64,000 nt of DNA from Diatrype stigma (taxonomy: Eukaryota; Ascomycota; Sordariomycetes; Xylariales; Diatrypaceae). The stretch is from positions 365,580-429,579 of the forward strand of contig JAKJXP020000035.1 of assembly GCA_022225965.2 (NCBI GenBank), read 5' to 3'. Each line of letters starts with the position of its first letter. Positions within the stretch are counted from its first letter, which is position 1. The notes beneath the pieces were generated by a model. The model searched no databases. It was not told the origin of the DNA and saw nothing but the letters and a program-made list of their open reading frames with translations. Shown here in pieces: positions 48,726-60,507 of the stretch. The position numbers and the translations under genes were made by a program.

Positions 48726-50064
48726 TAATGATAATAATGATAATAATGGATTTTTACGTCCAGATGAACTTATTTAATTAATATACTTAATTACATACAA
48801 GCCATTTCCGAAAGGGATATAAAAGGTTTATAGGATAATTAAAACTATATAAGATCCGATATTATTTTAATATATGGAACGGCTAAAGTATTAAAAGCAG
48901 GGCCCGAAATAAAATACGAACGTATTAAGATTTAATATAGGAAATGGTTTTTATTTTTCCGGCGCTGGCTATTTTTTTCGAAGCCTTATTAGCACCCGTT
49001 ATTTATCCTTTAAAGCAGGTCCAGAAATATTATTTTATTTTTCCGCCGATATCCCATAAGGATGCGCCCTTTTAATAAAGGCTATAAAATTTCGGTAGCT
49101 ATTATGGCCGAAAAGTTCGTCCATTTCGCGTTCGTACCGAATCCCTAAAATTCGGAAAGCGCCTTAAAATAAGTCGCAAAGGGCAACGTAACCTGGTTTT
49201 TTTTTAGTTCCGCATCGGCATTAATATTTAACAACAAAATTAAAATAATTAAAACGTATATAATAATTAACGAAATCCCCATAACCGAAGCGCTTTACGA
49301 AAAAACGATATAAAGTTATTCGAACGAAAGAAAGTTCCTTAAAAGGCTTTTTTGTTTCGAACCTTTAGCGTTAATAAAAAAGAAATATATTACGAAACTA
49401 TTAAGTAAAAAAAACGAATAAACGTTTTTTCCGGCTAATGCGTTTAAAATAAATAAAAATTATAATACCGGTAATATAATCGTTATTGTCGATAGCTAGT
49501 CGCTTTGTATTTAGCTTAATTTAGGCGTTTGCGGCTTCGTTGCTTTCGATTTCGACGTATCCGGAAATCCATTAAACGGAAAAGGCTAATAATCGGATTC
49601 GGAAAACGGCTTAATGAAAATCGAGGAAGTTTCGTTAAGAGTTATCCGATAAGTATTCGAAAATACATCGAATGATTACCGTATTGTCGATACAAAAATG
49701 TAGGTCTATAAAAAAAAGGTCCAGGTTATATCATACGTCTTTTGCTTATTAAGCCGCTTTATACGCGGCTATTATTTCGCCGTCGAAAACTTTTACGTTT
49801 AAAAGTAATTTATTAGTTACATATAAACGTTTGCCGCCTTAATAAGCAATAAAGCCCTAATTAATTCGGTCGACCTTAAAGCTATTAAAATAAATAACTA
49901 GGTCTCGGAAAAGAACGGATTCGAGCCATCTTTTATAGGCGTTTTTTCCTTTCTTTTTATCGGCTAATACGGATAACGGCTTATTTGGCCATTTCCTGTT
50001 TAGGAATAAGGGGCGGGGGCATTCTGCCGCTAGGTCCGACGCCAATTACAATCGCGTAGGCCAT
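48726..50064 (-). mobile_element. 5'-truncated LINE insertion (copy D)
   Basis: 1,339 bp, minus orientation. It is collinear with the last part of LINE A, from the 3' tail to just upstream of the RNase H segment (GTAGGCCA...). It is flanked by an identical 14-bp duplication, which marks it as a single insertion into LINE B. Random 5' truncation with an intact 3' end is the usual product of target-primed reverse transcription. Confidence 0.85.
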
Positions 50065-50078
50065 GAAAAATATAACGA
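50065..50078. repeat. target-site duplication of LINE copy D, right
   Basis: GAAAAATATAACGA, identical to 48,712-48,725. Confidence 0.8.
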
Positions 50079-51500
50079 AGTTATTAAACAAATACAGCAA
50101 TCGGCAGCCATTTCGAAAAACGGGATTCCGGACCTAAATACGGCAAAAAAACATAAATCTACAATTCGAAAAGCAAAAAAGCAATATTAAAAACGGCAAA
50201 TAATTAATACCATTTCGAATAAGTTTATTTATAACATAATAAATTAATATAAGCTTAAATATAATTTCCGAGCCTTATTAATAATAAACGATAACCGGAT
50301 AATAATAAACACGAAAAAGAAATTCATTATTTCCGATATAAGGTTTTTATTTTTTAAGCGAACGGCGAAAACATCGAGGATCCGTACCGTCCGCTTAAAT
50401 CTTACGATTTCGATTTTTTCGTAACCGATTTTTTCGTATTTATATATATATACGAACCAATTCTTTAAGATTATTCGGTAATGATAATAAAAACAAAAAA
50501 CGTTTATATTAAAACCTTTAATACCGTTTCGAATAAAAATAAATTAACAGCAATGTTATTATAATACGTATAATTAGCCATTAAAATGCAATTCGTATGT
50601 TATACGAACAATGTTTAAAATATAATTATTATTCGATATCGTTTCGTATTACGAAAATAATTATGCTTTTTAAAATAAATAAAATCGACTTTACGGTAAT
50701 TAAATCCTAACGTTTTATTTTTATTTTTTTCCTGCTTGGAAAAAAATTATAACGATTAGTTATAAAGGAAATATCGATTATAATCATTCTTAAAAAGGTT
50801 ATTAATATTTAGCAATTCGGCGTATTACTTAAAAAATCGGTATTAAATTTAATAATATGAATTATATATAAGGTAAAAATAACGTTCGTATAAAACAAAG
50901 TTATATTGTTTTTTATTTTAAGTAATACCGAAATATTTAATGCGGTATTACGTAACAAATTGGTATTTAAATTGTAATAATAAGGTTAAAACTATTTATT
51001 CGTTAAATAAATAATTGTTTTATAACAAATCGATTCGTATTTATTAAAATGGAAAATATTGTTATAAACCTTAATCCGTTATTTTGCGACGTATCGTAAA
51101 GGTTATTAATGTTTTTCACTTTATTTATGCTATATACGGAGCCTTTTTTCCGGAAAGATATTCCGTTAATTCGCTTTAAATATGCCGACGACGTAACGAT
51201 TTTTCGTATAAGGAAAACCATAACCGAAATTTTCGCACTTTTAATAACCGACGTTTTAAATATTTTCAATTAAAACAAATAAAATGCCTTTATCTTTAAT
51301 TCGGCTAAAAGCGATTTTAAGTATTTTCATAAAACACAAAGTTTAATACGCCTTTGAAATCCGGTAATTATAAGCAGTTTCGTAATATAGCCGTTTTAAA
51401 AAGCCATTAAATGATTCGGAATTTTTTTTTTAAATTTTAAACTTAACTTTAAAAAATACGCGTTTCGATAAATAATTAAAACCTTTTATAAAATTTTCTT

Positions 51501-51517
51501 TATTAAATAAAACCGTA
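51501..51517. repeat. target-site duplication of LINE A, left
   Basis: TATTAAATAAAACCGTA, identical to 59,279-59,295. Confidence 0.85.
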
Positions 51518-54080
51518 ATAATAATAATAATAATGGATTTTTACGTCCAAATAAACCTATTTAATTAATATATTTAATTATATATAAGCCATTCCCGAAA
51601 AGGATATAAAAGGTTTATAAAATAATTAAAACTATATAAGGTTCGATATTATTTTAATATATGGAACGGCTAAAATATTAAAAGCAGGGTTCGAAATAAA
51701 ATACGAACGTATTAGGGTTTAATATAAAAAAAGGTTTTTATTTTCCCGGCATTAGCTATTTCCTTTTGGAACCTTATTAATACCCGTTATTTATTTTTTA
51801 AAGCAGGTTTAAAAATATTATTTTACTTTTCCGCCAATATTCCATAAAAATGCGCCTTTTTAATAAAAGCTGCAAAGTTTCGGTAGCCATTATGGCCAAA
51901 AAATTCGTTTGTTTCGCGTCCGTACCGAATCCTTAAGGTTCGGAAGGCGCCTTAAAATAAATCGCAAAAAGTAACGTAACCTAATTCCTTTTTAGTCCCG
52001 CATTAATATCGATATTTAATAATAAAGTTAAAATAATTAAAACGTATATAATAATTAACGAAATTCCCATAACTAAAGCGTTTTACGAAAAAACGATATA
52101 AGATTATTTAAATAAAGGAAAACTTTTTAAAGGGCTTTTTTGTTTCGAGCCTTTAGCATTAATAAAAAAAAATATATTGCGAGATTATTAAATAAAAAAA
52201 ACGAATAAACGTTTTTTCCGACTAATGCGTTTAAAATAAATAAAGATTATAATGCCGATAATATAATCGTTATCGTCGATAGCCGGTCGCTTTGCGTTTA
52301 ACTTAACTTAAGCGTTTGCGGCTTCGTTGCTTTCGATTTCGACGTATTCGGAAATCCATTAAACGGAAAAGGCTAGTAATCGGATTCGAAAAACGGCCTA
52401 ATAAAAATCGAAAAAGTTTCGTTAAAAGTTATTCGATAAATATTTAAAAATATATCGAATAATTGCCGTATTATCGATATAAAAATATAAGCCTATAAAA
52501 AAAGGTTTAGGTTATATTATACGTTTTTTATTTATTAAGTTATTTTGCGTACGGCTATTATTTCGTTGTCGAAAACTTTTGCGTTTAAAAGTAATCCATT
52601 GGCTATATATAGGCGTTTGCCGCTTTAATAAGCAATAAAGCCCCAGTTAATTTGGTCGATTTTAAAGCCATTAAAATAAATAACCAGGTTTCGAAAAGGA
52701 ACGGATTCGAATTACTTTTTATGGGCGTCTTTTTTTTTTTTATCGGCTAATACGGATAACGGCTTATTTAGTTATTTTTTATTTAGGAATAAAGGGCGGA
52801 GGCATTTTGCCGTTAGGTCCGACGTTAATTGTAATTACGTAGGCCAACGTTTTTTTAATTAGTTGGTGCGTTATATAACCGGATAAGCCGGATTTAAGCT
52901 ATAGAACCGAATAACGTATCGTTTTCGTATTTGTTCGTATACCATTTCCGTAAGGGAAATGCCGAATTTACGATATAAAATGGGGATATTAATGGTGCGC
53001 CAAATTGGAAGTATTGCTTTAGCGGCGACTTTAAATGGCTTGTCGGAAATTGCGAGGTATTTCATAACGCCTATAAATGCGAGTTCTTATTTCTTAATCG
53101 CTGGGCGCTTTTTTCTTAAGTACCAGGCTTTCGCGCCATAAGTGGCTACCGAAAGTACGTAGGCTTTTGCTACTATTGCGGTTTTATCCGGTAATAATCT
53201 TTTCGTTATTTTGTTAAAGTAACGGATATAATTGGCGGTCCGTAAGGCCTTAGCAGCCCATTTAAATACGTATTCCTTAAAGCTAAGCTTAAAATCGAAG
53301 AAAATTCCTAGCCATTTAATCGCTTCATTAAATGGGTATATCTTAAAGTTTCCCGTAATAATTAATACGTCTAAAGGGGTCCGGCTTTTATGAAAATGCT
53401 TAAGGTCGCTTTTAGTTAGATCGAAAGTAAGGGCGTTTTTCCGTTTTTAATTAAGGGTATTTAAAATATCGGCTGTTAATAAGGCAAAGGTTTTTATTAT
53501 AGTTTTATTTATACGTAATATTATTACGTCGTCGGCATATCTAAAGCGGGTTAGCGGGTTACCTTTCCGGAAAAGGGGTTCCGTATATAATATAAATAAA
53601 ATGAAAAAAACCGGGAATTCCTATAATACGCCGCAAATAAGCGGGCCTAAATTTGTTATAACATTTTTTATTTTAATTAATGTCGATTTATTTATTATAA
53701 AGAAATCCATTTATTTAATAAATAAATAATTCTAGCCTTATTGCTACAGCTTAAGTATTAATTTATTACGTAATATTGCATTAAAGGTACCGGTAACGTT
53801 TAAAATAAGAAATAACGCAACTTTGTTTTATATAAACGCCGTTTTAATATCGTATATAACACATGCCGTTAGGTTTAAGGCCGACCTTTTAGGAAATGCG
53901 CCGAATTGCTGGGTATTAATAACCCTTTTACGAATGGCTATAATTAATATCCTTTTTGTAACCAGCCTTTTTAGTTCTTTTTTTAAGTACGAAAGCAAGG
54001 ATATGAAACGTTAGGATTTAACCGCCGTAAAGTCGGTTTTGCCCATTTTGGGAAGCATAACCATTTCCGTAATGCGGAAT

Positions 54081-54097
54081 GGCGTCGGGTAATATCC
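54081..54097. repeat. target-site duplication of SINE-A copy 1, left
   Basis: GGCGTCGGGTAATATCC, identical to 54,747-54,763. Confidence 0.85.
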
Positions 54098-54746
54098 CAC
54101 CTGGATAAGTGGTTAAACTGTCCGCACCTTAGCTAAATCTGCCTAGCCCAGCAATTGCTGCAATAAATAACGACCTGGCTTATCGAAATACGCAGCTGCT
54201 AAGCCGCATATATGCGACGCAAACCGAACGGGCCCTTTAATCCGATGCCGCTAGTAATGGCAACAAATCCGGCAATTTCTGTTATCCGTTATTGACTTTC
54301 GATTTATCGACTTGCGTCAATTAATAACCGATATGCCGCCAGCCGTTAATACCGATTACGACGTTTCTTGTTTTTTTCGCAGACCTAACGTCTCCTTTTT
54401 CCATACGACGTTTTTCCTTATAACCATCCGCCGAACCGCTTATTATTCGACGACCCCGCCGTCGACTAGCAGCCCCCCCTCCCCCCCTCCAGCCAACGGT
54501 ACCCAAAAACCCCACCCGCCACCAGTTATCCATGTAACAACAACAATGCGTCGATTCCGCCCCCGACGCCCCAGCCCCAGCCCCCCCCCCCTTTCTCTTT
54601 TTGTTAGCCCCAACTTGCTCGCGCTCTGTCCTAAGGCTTGCCCCTAAATACTCCAGCCGTCCCATATATTATACAGTATCGGACCTATGTAATTAGCTAG
54701 CCTAGGTAAATAGGTCCATCCGGACGTAAAAATATATCATCATTAC
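54098..54746 (+). mobile_element. SINE-like element, family A, copy 1
   Basis: 649-bp insertion in LINE A, plus orientation. It starts CACCTGGATAAGTGG, has a C-rich central part and ends CATCATTAC. The last ~170 bp resemble the 3' end of the LINEs here. Shared blocks include GGACGTAAAAAT, and GGGACGGCTGGAGT in reverse complement compared with GGAACGGCTAAAGT in the LINEs. That suggests LINE machinery mobilises it. It is far more GC-rich than the surrounding LINE. A short frame in its C-rich part is not a gene. Confidence 0.8.
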
Positions 54747-54763
54747 GGCGTCGGGTAATATCC
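54747..54763. repeat. target-site duplication of SINE-A copy 1, right
   Basis: GGCGTCGGGTAATATCC, identical to 54,081-54,097. Confidence 0.85.
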
Positions 54764-56773
54764 GTGCCTTAAATATCTTTCGTATAGGGTATGGACCGAA
54801 TTGTTAATGGCTGGCTATACGTATTATAGCAGTAACGCCGTTAATTCGTTTTTATTCGGAGCAGTATTGGGGATTTTGATGCAAACGTTTTTAGCTTTTG
54901 CCATTATAACCGATAAATCTTACGGAATGGGCTTATATGTATATGCGAATGTCCGAAAATCGGAGGCAAGGGGGTTAAGGTCGTGGGGCTTGAGTGGGCG
55001 CTACGGGTTCTCGATGTTTTTGCCGTCGGCTTAAGAGATAAGGACCTTATGTCGGAAGTAATTAATTTTTCTTTCCGTATTCGTTATTATCCGGCCTCCG
55101 TTTATTATTAATAAGGCCCGAAAGCTGTCCTTAAGTTTATGCTATTTTATTATGTTATAAATGGATTTATTCGAAATGGCGTTAATTATTCGCCGTTTTT
55201 AATATAACTTTTTTACGCGTCGAATAATGGATTTGTATTCCTTTGCCGTATTCGGGTTAAGGATTTTATTTTTCGCTGCTGTTATCGATTAATGCATTCG
55301 TTTGGTAATTTTGTTGCATTTTTCGGTCCATTAAGACGCGTTTCGTTTGCGATTATATCTGGACTTGTTCGACGCTTTTATTGCCCGATTAAACGTATCC
55401 AGTAAGCGGCAGGCTAGGTTTTCGCATTTTTATATTAACGCCGATATAATCGGCTATTTTCTTTAATATATATGGATAAATTAAGAAAACTTTAAAGCCG
55501 CGTTTAAAAAAAAAGTAAATTTTAACTTAAGAACTTTAATAGGTTTATTTATTAATATTTTGCCGATTAAAATATAATTGTTCGAATTAATATATATATC
55601 GCCATTTATTTCGGCCGAACTTTCTGGAATATTAAATGTTATAAAATCAATAATATTCCTTAAATAATGCGTGGATTTATTTCCGTTAAAAACCTAAAAG
55701 TCCTAGCTTTCGAATTAATCCGCTACTTTTTGTTCGGAATCGTTATGCCATTTGCGTTATCGAAGCTATTACGTTTAATGTATTGCATTAAAATCGCTTA
55801 TTATTATTTTTTAAGGGCCTGGCTTTTATTATTCGAATTCCGTTAATAACGCATAAAATGCGCCGCCGTTTAAATATATATTCCTAACGATAACGTCGTT
55901 AATTTATATTATTACCGCGTCTTTAATAACGAAAAGGCGCAGTTATGCGGTATTAAGTTATAGGTTTTTTCGGACGTATATAAGTATTTTAGGATATTCC
56001 GTCTAGTTTTTTACCGGTAAGAATATATTATATTAGGAATAAATTTTAATTTGTCGTTTACCGTATGATATTACGATTTACGGTTTTTATATTAATACGA
56101 CGTTTGCCTTTATATCGTCCGCCGTTTTAAGTGCTATGTCGTATATAGTGCCTTTTTTTTATTCTTATAGGTATTAATTTATATTATAAGCAGCTATTTA
56201 GGAAATCGGGCGGTGCTATTATGAAAGGGCCTAAGTCGTTCCGTTATTTCCAGCGATTATGGAAATTTGTTTTTTTCCGAACGTATCGTACCTTTCTTTT
56301 TTCGTCGGTTTTCCAACTATAAGGGTCGGATTTTTTTTCGGAAGGGATTATCCTGCATAGGCGGAAGATATTTGTTAGCTCGTCGATGTCGTCGTCGTCG
56401 GCCCTTACTGCTAAGGCACTTCTGGCAATGGCTTCGCGGAATCGGGCCTAACGCTCGTCTGCTGCCTAAGTAACATCTAGAATAAAAAGGCCCGCTAATA
56501 TAAGGTACTCTTTTGTTTCCCTTTCGCCGTCGTCGTATAAAGGGTTATCCCCTTTTTTTTCGGCGTTATTAATATAAATGTCCTTATCATTTATTTTGCC
56601 ATTTACCTCGTTGTTTTAAATAAGGACGGAAACGAAGACGGAAATAAAGGATTAAGGTAATATCCGTCGTACTATTTGCGGCGGAAAAAAAGAAAACGGT
56701 CGAAGTCCCCTGGAAATCCTGGGGCCCGTCGGGGTAAGAAACCCCATAAGGTCGTTTTTTTTTTCTGCTCTAT

Positions 56774-57416
56774 GATAATGATGATGATGTATTTTTACGT
56801 CCGGATGGACCTATTTACCTAGGCTAGCTAATTATATAGGTCCGATACTGTATAGTATATGGGACGGCTGGAGTATCTAAGGGCAAGCCCCAGGATAAAG
56901 CGCGAGCAAGTTGGGGCTAACAAAAAGAGAAAGGGAGGGGGGGCTGGGGCTGGGGCGTCGGGGGCGGAATCGACGCATTGTTGTTGCTACATGGATGACT
57001 AGTGGCGGGTGGGGTTTTGGGTACCGTTGGCTGGGGGGGGCTGCCAGTCGACGGCGGGGTCGTCGAGTAATAAACGGCTCGGCAGATGGTTATAAGGGGA
57101 AACGTCGTATGGAAAAAAGGAACGTTAGATCTACGGAGGAAGCAGGGAACGTCGTAGTCGGTATCAGCGGCTGGCGGCATATCGGCTATTGATTGGCGCA
57201 AATCGGTAAGTCGAAAATCGATAGCGGATAATAGAAATTGCCGGATTTGTTGCTATTATTAATAGCGTCGGGCTAAAGGGCCCGTTCGGTTTGCGTCGCA
57301 TATATGCGGCTTAGTAGCTACGTATTTCGATAAGCCAGGTCGTTACTTACCGCAGCAATTGCTAGGCTAGGCAGATTTAATTAAGGTGCGAATAGTTTAA
57401 TTACTTGTCCAGGTGG
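56774..57416 (-). mobile_element. SINE-like element, family A, copy 2
   Basis: 643 bp, minus orientation. It matches copy 1 (54,098-54,746) along its whole length, with the same 5' start (CCACCTGGACAAGT) and the same 3' tail type. Flanks 56,760-56,773 and 57,417-57,430 form a 14-bp duplication with two C/T differences, as expected after later RIP. The two copies therefore form an inverted pair 2 kb apart by independent insertion, not by one inverted duplication. Confidence 0.8.
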
Positions 57417-59278
57417 TTTTTTTGCTTTATTAGCAAGTGCCGAGATTTAAGCCTAAAATTAAGCCGATATCTGGATTAAGGCCTGTTATATTTATTATGC
57501 CGGTTATTGGGGTTTTTTTTTTTCGTATTACTTTATTATATTATTATTCGCTTAATTATTTTATTTTGGCCAGTTGTTATTTAATTAACCGGACGATCTT
57601 GTTATTCTTTTTTTATTAATCGGGCCGAACATGCTAGCGAATCGAATTTATAAGGGCCGCGGCAATTGGGGCATTTAATCTTATTTTTATAAACGCCTTT
57701 TTAACGAATAACTTCGTATACCTTATAGCTTTTGCCATATTATTAACAACGTAAATCGTTATTATAATGCCGCTTATTATAAAAGCCTAAGTAAACCTGG
57801 CATTAAATAATTTTAAAACCCTTAATAATAAATTTTCCTAAACGAAAACCAAATATCCTAAAGCGTTTAATAATTTAAAGAAACGTTACGATCCATTCTT
57901 AGATCGGGACATCCGGTACGTATCGCTTAAAACGATATAAGGAAATAAAATCGATATTCGTTTAAACGACGACTTCGGCTTTAATAATCGTATCGATAAA
58001 TTAAGGGCTTATATAAATACGAAATTCCTTTAAATCCCAATTAAAATGTATGTATATTAATTCTTAGCCCTTTCGATAATTAAGCCCTTTATTTTAAAGG
58101 CTTCGTCGAAGATATATTGCCTAGCAATATTATTACGAAAACGTAATGCTTATTCGGTTTTAAATTTTTAAGCATTAATAATTTCGCATAAATTAAGTTT
58201 TAAGGTATTTATTATTATAGCCCGTACGTTTATAAGTCGTAAAGCGTGCCATAAGTAGTCGGGGGTAAATCGGAAGAAAAGCCGGTTATCGGCTTTTTCC
58301 GCGGACTAAGGTTAAAGCGTTAATCAATTAAAGCCAGGGCCTAAAGGCTGCATTTCTTTGGGTTTCCTGAATTTCTTCGATACGTTAATCCAATTCCGGG
58401 CTTCCTTATTTTTGGGGCGGACTGCTGTTACGTATATTTGGAGCATAGGCGATAATAATAGTAACGTAACAATAATTTTTGCTGCTAGATGTAATACGAA
58501 AGATACGCGTCGCTTACGGAAGGGTGCGGGCGTATTTTTAGGGGATTCGTCGAAAACGAGGTCGATGGGGTTCTCCGGAAGGGTTAATAAAGGGAAAGCG
58601 TAACGGAAAATTGCTAGGCCGCCTATTTTAATGTGCGTAACGTAAAAAGCAAAAAAAAAAAAAGAATTAAAGTTTTTCGGGCTTTTTACGTTTATTAGGC
58701 TTATTATAAACCGCTTAATTTATTAATGTATTAATTAGGCCCATTATTGGTATATAAATATGGATTATTAAAATGCATTTCGGGCGGTATTAAAAAATAA
58801 AAAATAAATTATGAATACTTTAAATTTGGCTCGGATGCTTTGTTTTTTTTTTTTACGCATTAGCCTAATTGCTGCTAAAATGGAATTCGCTGAGGGGTTT
58901 TTGGGGGTCCCCAAAGGTGAATAGGTGAAAGGGTTTTCCTGAGACTTATGTTTTTTCGGGGCGCCAGGCTTTATTGCTGCCGTTTTGTCGTTTGGCCTTT
59001 TTAAAATAAAAGGGATGGCCTTATTGCCGTTATTGCGGTTACTATTAGCCATTATAAATGGGTTTATAAGAATAACGGGAGCCGGTTTTTTGAGACCTGC
59101 TTCGGATGTTTGTTACGGGGGAATTAAGGGCCGCTAAAAGTAAACGGTATTCGATATTCTCGAGGGATTTGCCTGATTCAAAAGCAGGTATAAGGGTAAA
59201 GCTTACGATATAAAAGAGAACTATGCAAAAAGGAGTTTTGGCAGAATATAAGGGTAGGAAAAAAGAATTATAAAAGGA

Positions 59279-59295
59279 TATTAAATAAAACCGTA
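59279..59295. repeat. target-site duplication of LINE A, right
   Basis: TATTAAATAAAACCGTA, identical to 51,501-51,517. Confidence 0.85.
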
Positions 59296-59636
59296 TTAAC
59301 GGCTAAGGCTTATATAATATTAGTAATTACTTTCGAAACGAAGATTTAATACTTAAGAAAACGCCCCGTTATTAAAAGCTAAGAATTTATATTAATAAGC
59401 GTTTTAAGGCATTTCGTAATTTCCGATAAACTATTTAAAATAACCACCCGAATAATCTTCTTAATTTAGCGTATTATTAGCGTTCCGACTTTATATCGCG
59501 AATTAAGCATTTTCTTTACGGAAATAATATATAAGCAAATACGAAAACGATACGTTATTTAATTTCGCAATTTAAATCCGGCTTATTAAATTATTTAATG
59601 CATTAATTAATTAAAAAAGCGCTGCTTTATGCGATT

Positions 59637-59651
59637 ATAATTAACGTTATA
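59637..59651. repeat. target-site duplication of SINE-B copy 1, left
   Basis: ATAATTAACGTTATA, identical to 60,493-60,507. Confidence 0.8.
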
Positions 59652-60492
59652 AGCGTTTGGTGCAGTAATGCAGCACCTAATTCGTTATTTTTCGAAATAA
59701 AAGAGGTTCGAATCCCTTAACGTCCGCAGCCAAAAGGTCCAGCCGCCCCTAAGAATCGAACCCAGGGCTTTCTCGCAACTGGCGCTCGGTTTTGGCGCAT
59801 CCTGGTTACCTGCCAGCAAAAAGGGGGATGCCGATAACTTCGCGGCTGGACTAGTTGCCCGGTATCGATCCTTAGTCTTGTTTCCTTTCTTAAACCTGGC
59901 CATTCGACGGTCGCTCCTTTCGCCGAGTCAGCTGCGGTTAAGCCGAATAAGCGCGGCTAAGGATTTTCCGCCTTTAGTCCTCCGTTGCCGCCCGACGACG
60001 ACCAAACGAAAAGGAATTACGACGATCTCCAGCAATCGCCGACCGATAACCGCTGCGCCCGAGCCGCGGCCGCTGAACTGTCCCGACTTCCATCCGATAA
60101 CCGCCCTTAAAGGCAAAACCGATAGCGCAGAAACCGAATCGAAGCCCGATTAGGCTGATAATTATTAAATGAATTACGTAAAAATAAAGGAAAAGTTTTT
60201 ATCCGAGCCTTAAAGCAATTGCCGGCCCCTTAAAAACGGTTTCTTTTTTTAAAGCCTATACGCTGCCATATTACGACGCCGCACCTAAGCCGTAACGGGG
60301 AAGCTGTAACCCGTTTAAAGGAAAGGGGACGCAAGCATACGAGCGTTGGGGCAGTGCTTACCTATTGCTCCGAAGCAGCTAAGCCGCCGCGTTCCTAAGG
60401 GTTGGATTCTAATGTGGGAAAATATACCGAAAATATACCGCATACCTTGTACATATAATTAGGTAACCGGCGTATGAATAATAATAATAATA
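59652..60492 (+). mobile_element. tRNA-headed SINE-like element, family B, copy 1
   Basis: 841-bp insertion in LINE B with a 15-bp duplication and an (AAT)n 3' tail. Near its 5' end are an A-box-like TGGTGCAGT (59,658-59,666) and a perfect B box GGTTCGAATCC (59,705-59,715), with tRNA-like spacing. A second B-box-like GGGTTCGATTC lies on the minus strand at 59,763-59,753. The body is GC-richer than its surroundings and has no convincing protein. The 91-codon frame at 59,878-60,153 is not matched by an open frame in copy 2. Confidence 0.8.
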
Positions 60493-60507
60493 ATAATTAA
60501 CGTTATA
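60493..60507. repeat. target-site duplication of SINE-B copy 1, right
   Basis: ATAATTAACGTTATA, identical to 59,637-59,651; it overlaps in phase with the AAT tail by a few bases. Confidence 0.75.

Larger units (their letters stand above)
47641..51517 (+). mobile_element. LINE copy B, left part (endonuclease and RT remains)
   Basis: Plus-strand non-LTR retrotransposon. The segment at about 47,650-48,000 parallels the start of the endonuclease region seen in the other copies. The segment at about 50,680-51,270 gives RT motifs, including LFMLYTEPFFRKD and KYADDVTIF, with YADD encoded at 51,181-51,192. Stops of the TAA/TAG type interrupt it. It is split by LINE copy D (48,726-50,064). At 51,517 it is cut by LINE A and resumes at 59,296. 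Its 5' limit is uncertain. Confidence 0.75.
51518..59278 (-). mobile_element. near full-length Tad1-like LINE (LINE A) with nested insertions
   Basis: Non-LTR retrotransposon in minus orientation, bounded by a perfect 17-bp duplication. It is 7.76 kb in all, or about 6.4 kb without its two inserted SINE-like elements and their duplications. From its 5' end: ORF1 remains with coding-like frames at 59,050-59,200 (SGKSLENIEYRLLLAAL). Next a zinc knuckle at 57,673-57,629 (CPNCRGPYKFDSLAC, Tyr where His is expected). Then the endonuclease start (ADDIKANVVLI followed by a stop where Gln is usual) near 56,100-56,050. RT runs from about 54,080 to 53,250, with VMLPKMGKTDF, SALNLTACVIYDIKTAF and YADD at 53,539-53,528. 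RNase H is at about 52,684-52,540 (VIYFNGFKIDQ...VFDNE), with Asn where the catalytic Asp belongs. The 3' tail is (ATT)n. Multiple TAA/TAG stops and C-to-T type changes show it is dead. The Tad1 label is by domain order, not phylogeny. Confidence 0.85.

Noticed and set aside
54312..54665. frames on both strands in the C-rich part of SINE-A copy 1, and the matching ones at 56,911-57,201
   Set aside because: They are the same repeat in two copies, with low-complexity Pro/Gly-rich translations and no domain.
54098..57416. a DNA transposon with 650-bp terminal inverted repeats
   Set aside because: Each arm has its own distinct target-site duplication and the interior is the continuing LINE, so two independent insertions explain it better.
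59750..59830. a functional tRNA gene on the minus strand
   Set aside because: A B-box-like sequence is present, but no acceptor stem or cloverleaf could be drawn; treated as part of the SINE-B head.
59878..60153. 91-codon frame in SINE-B copy 1
   Set aside because: No matching open frame was noted in the second copy; the sequence is part of a SINE-like body.
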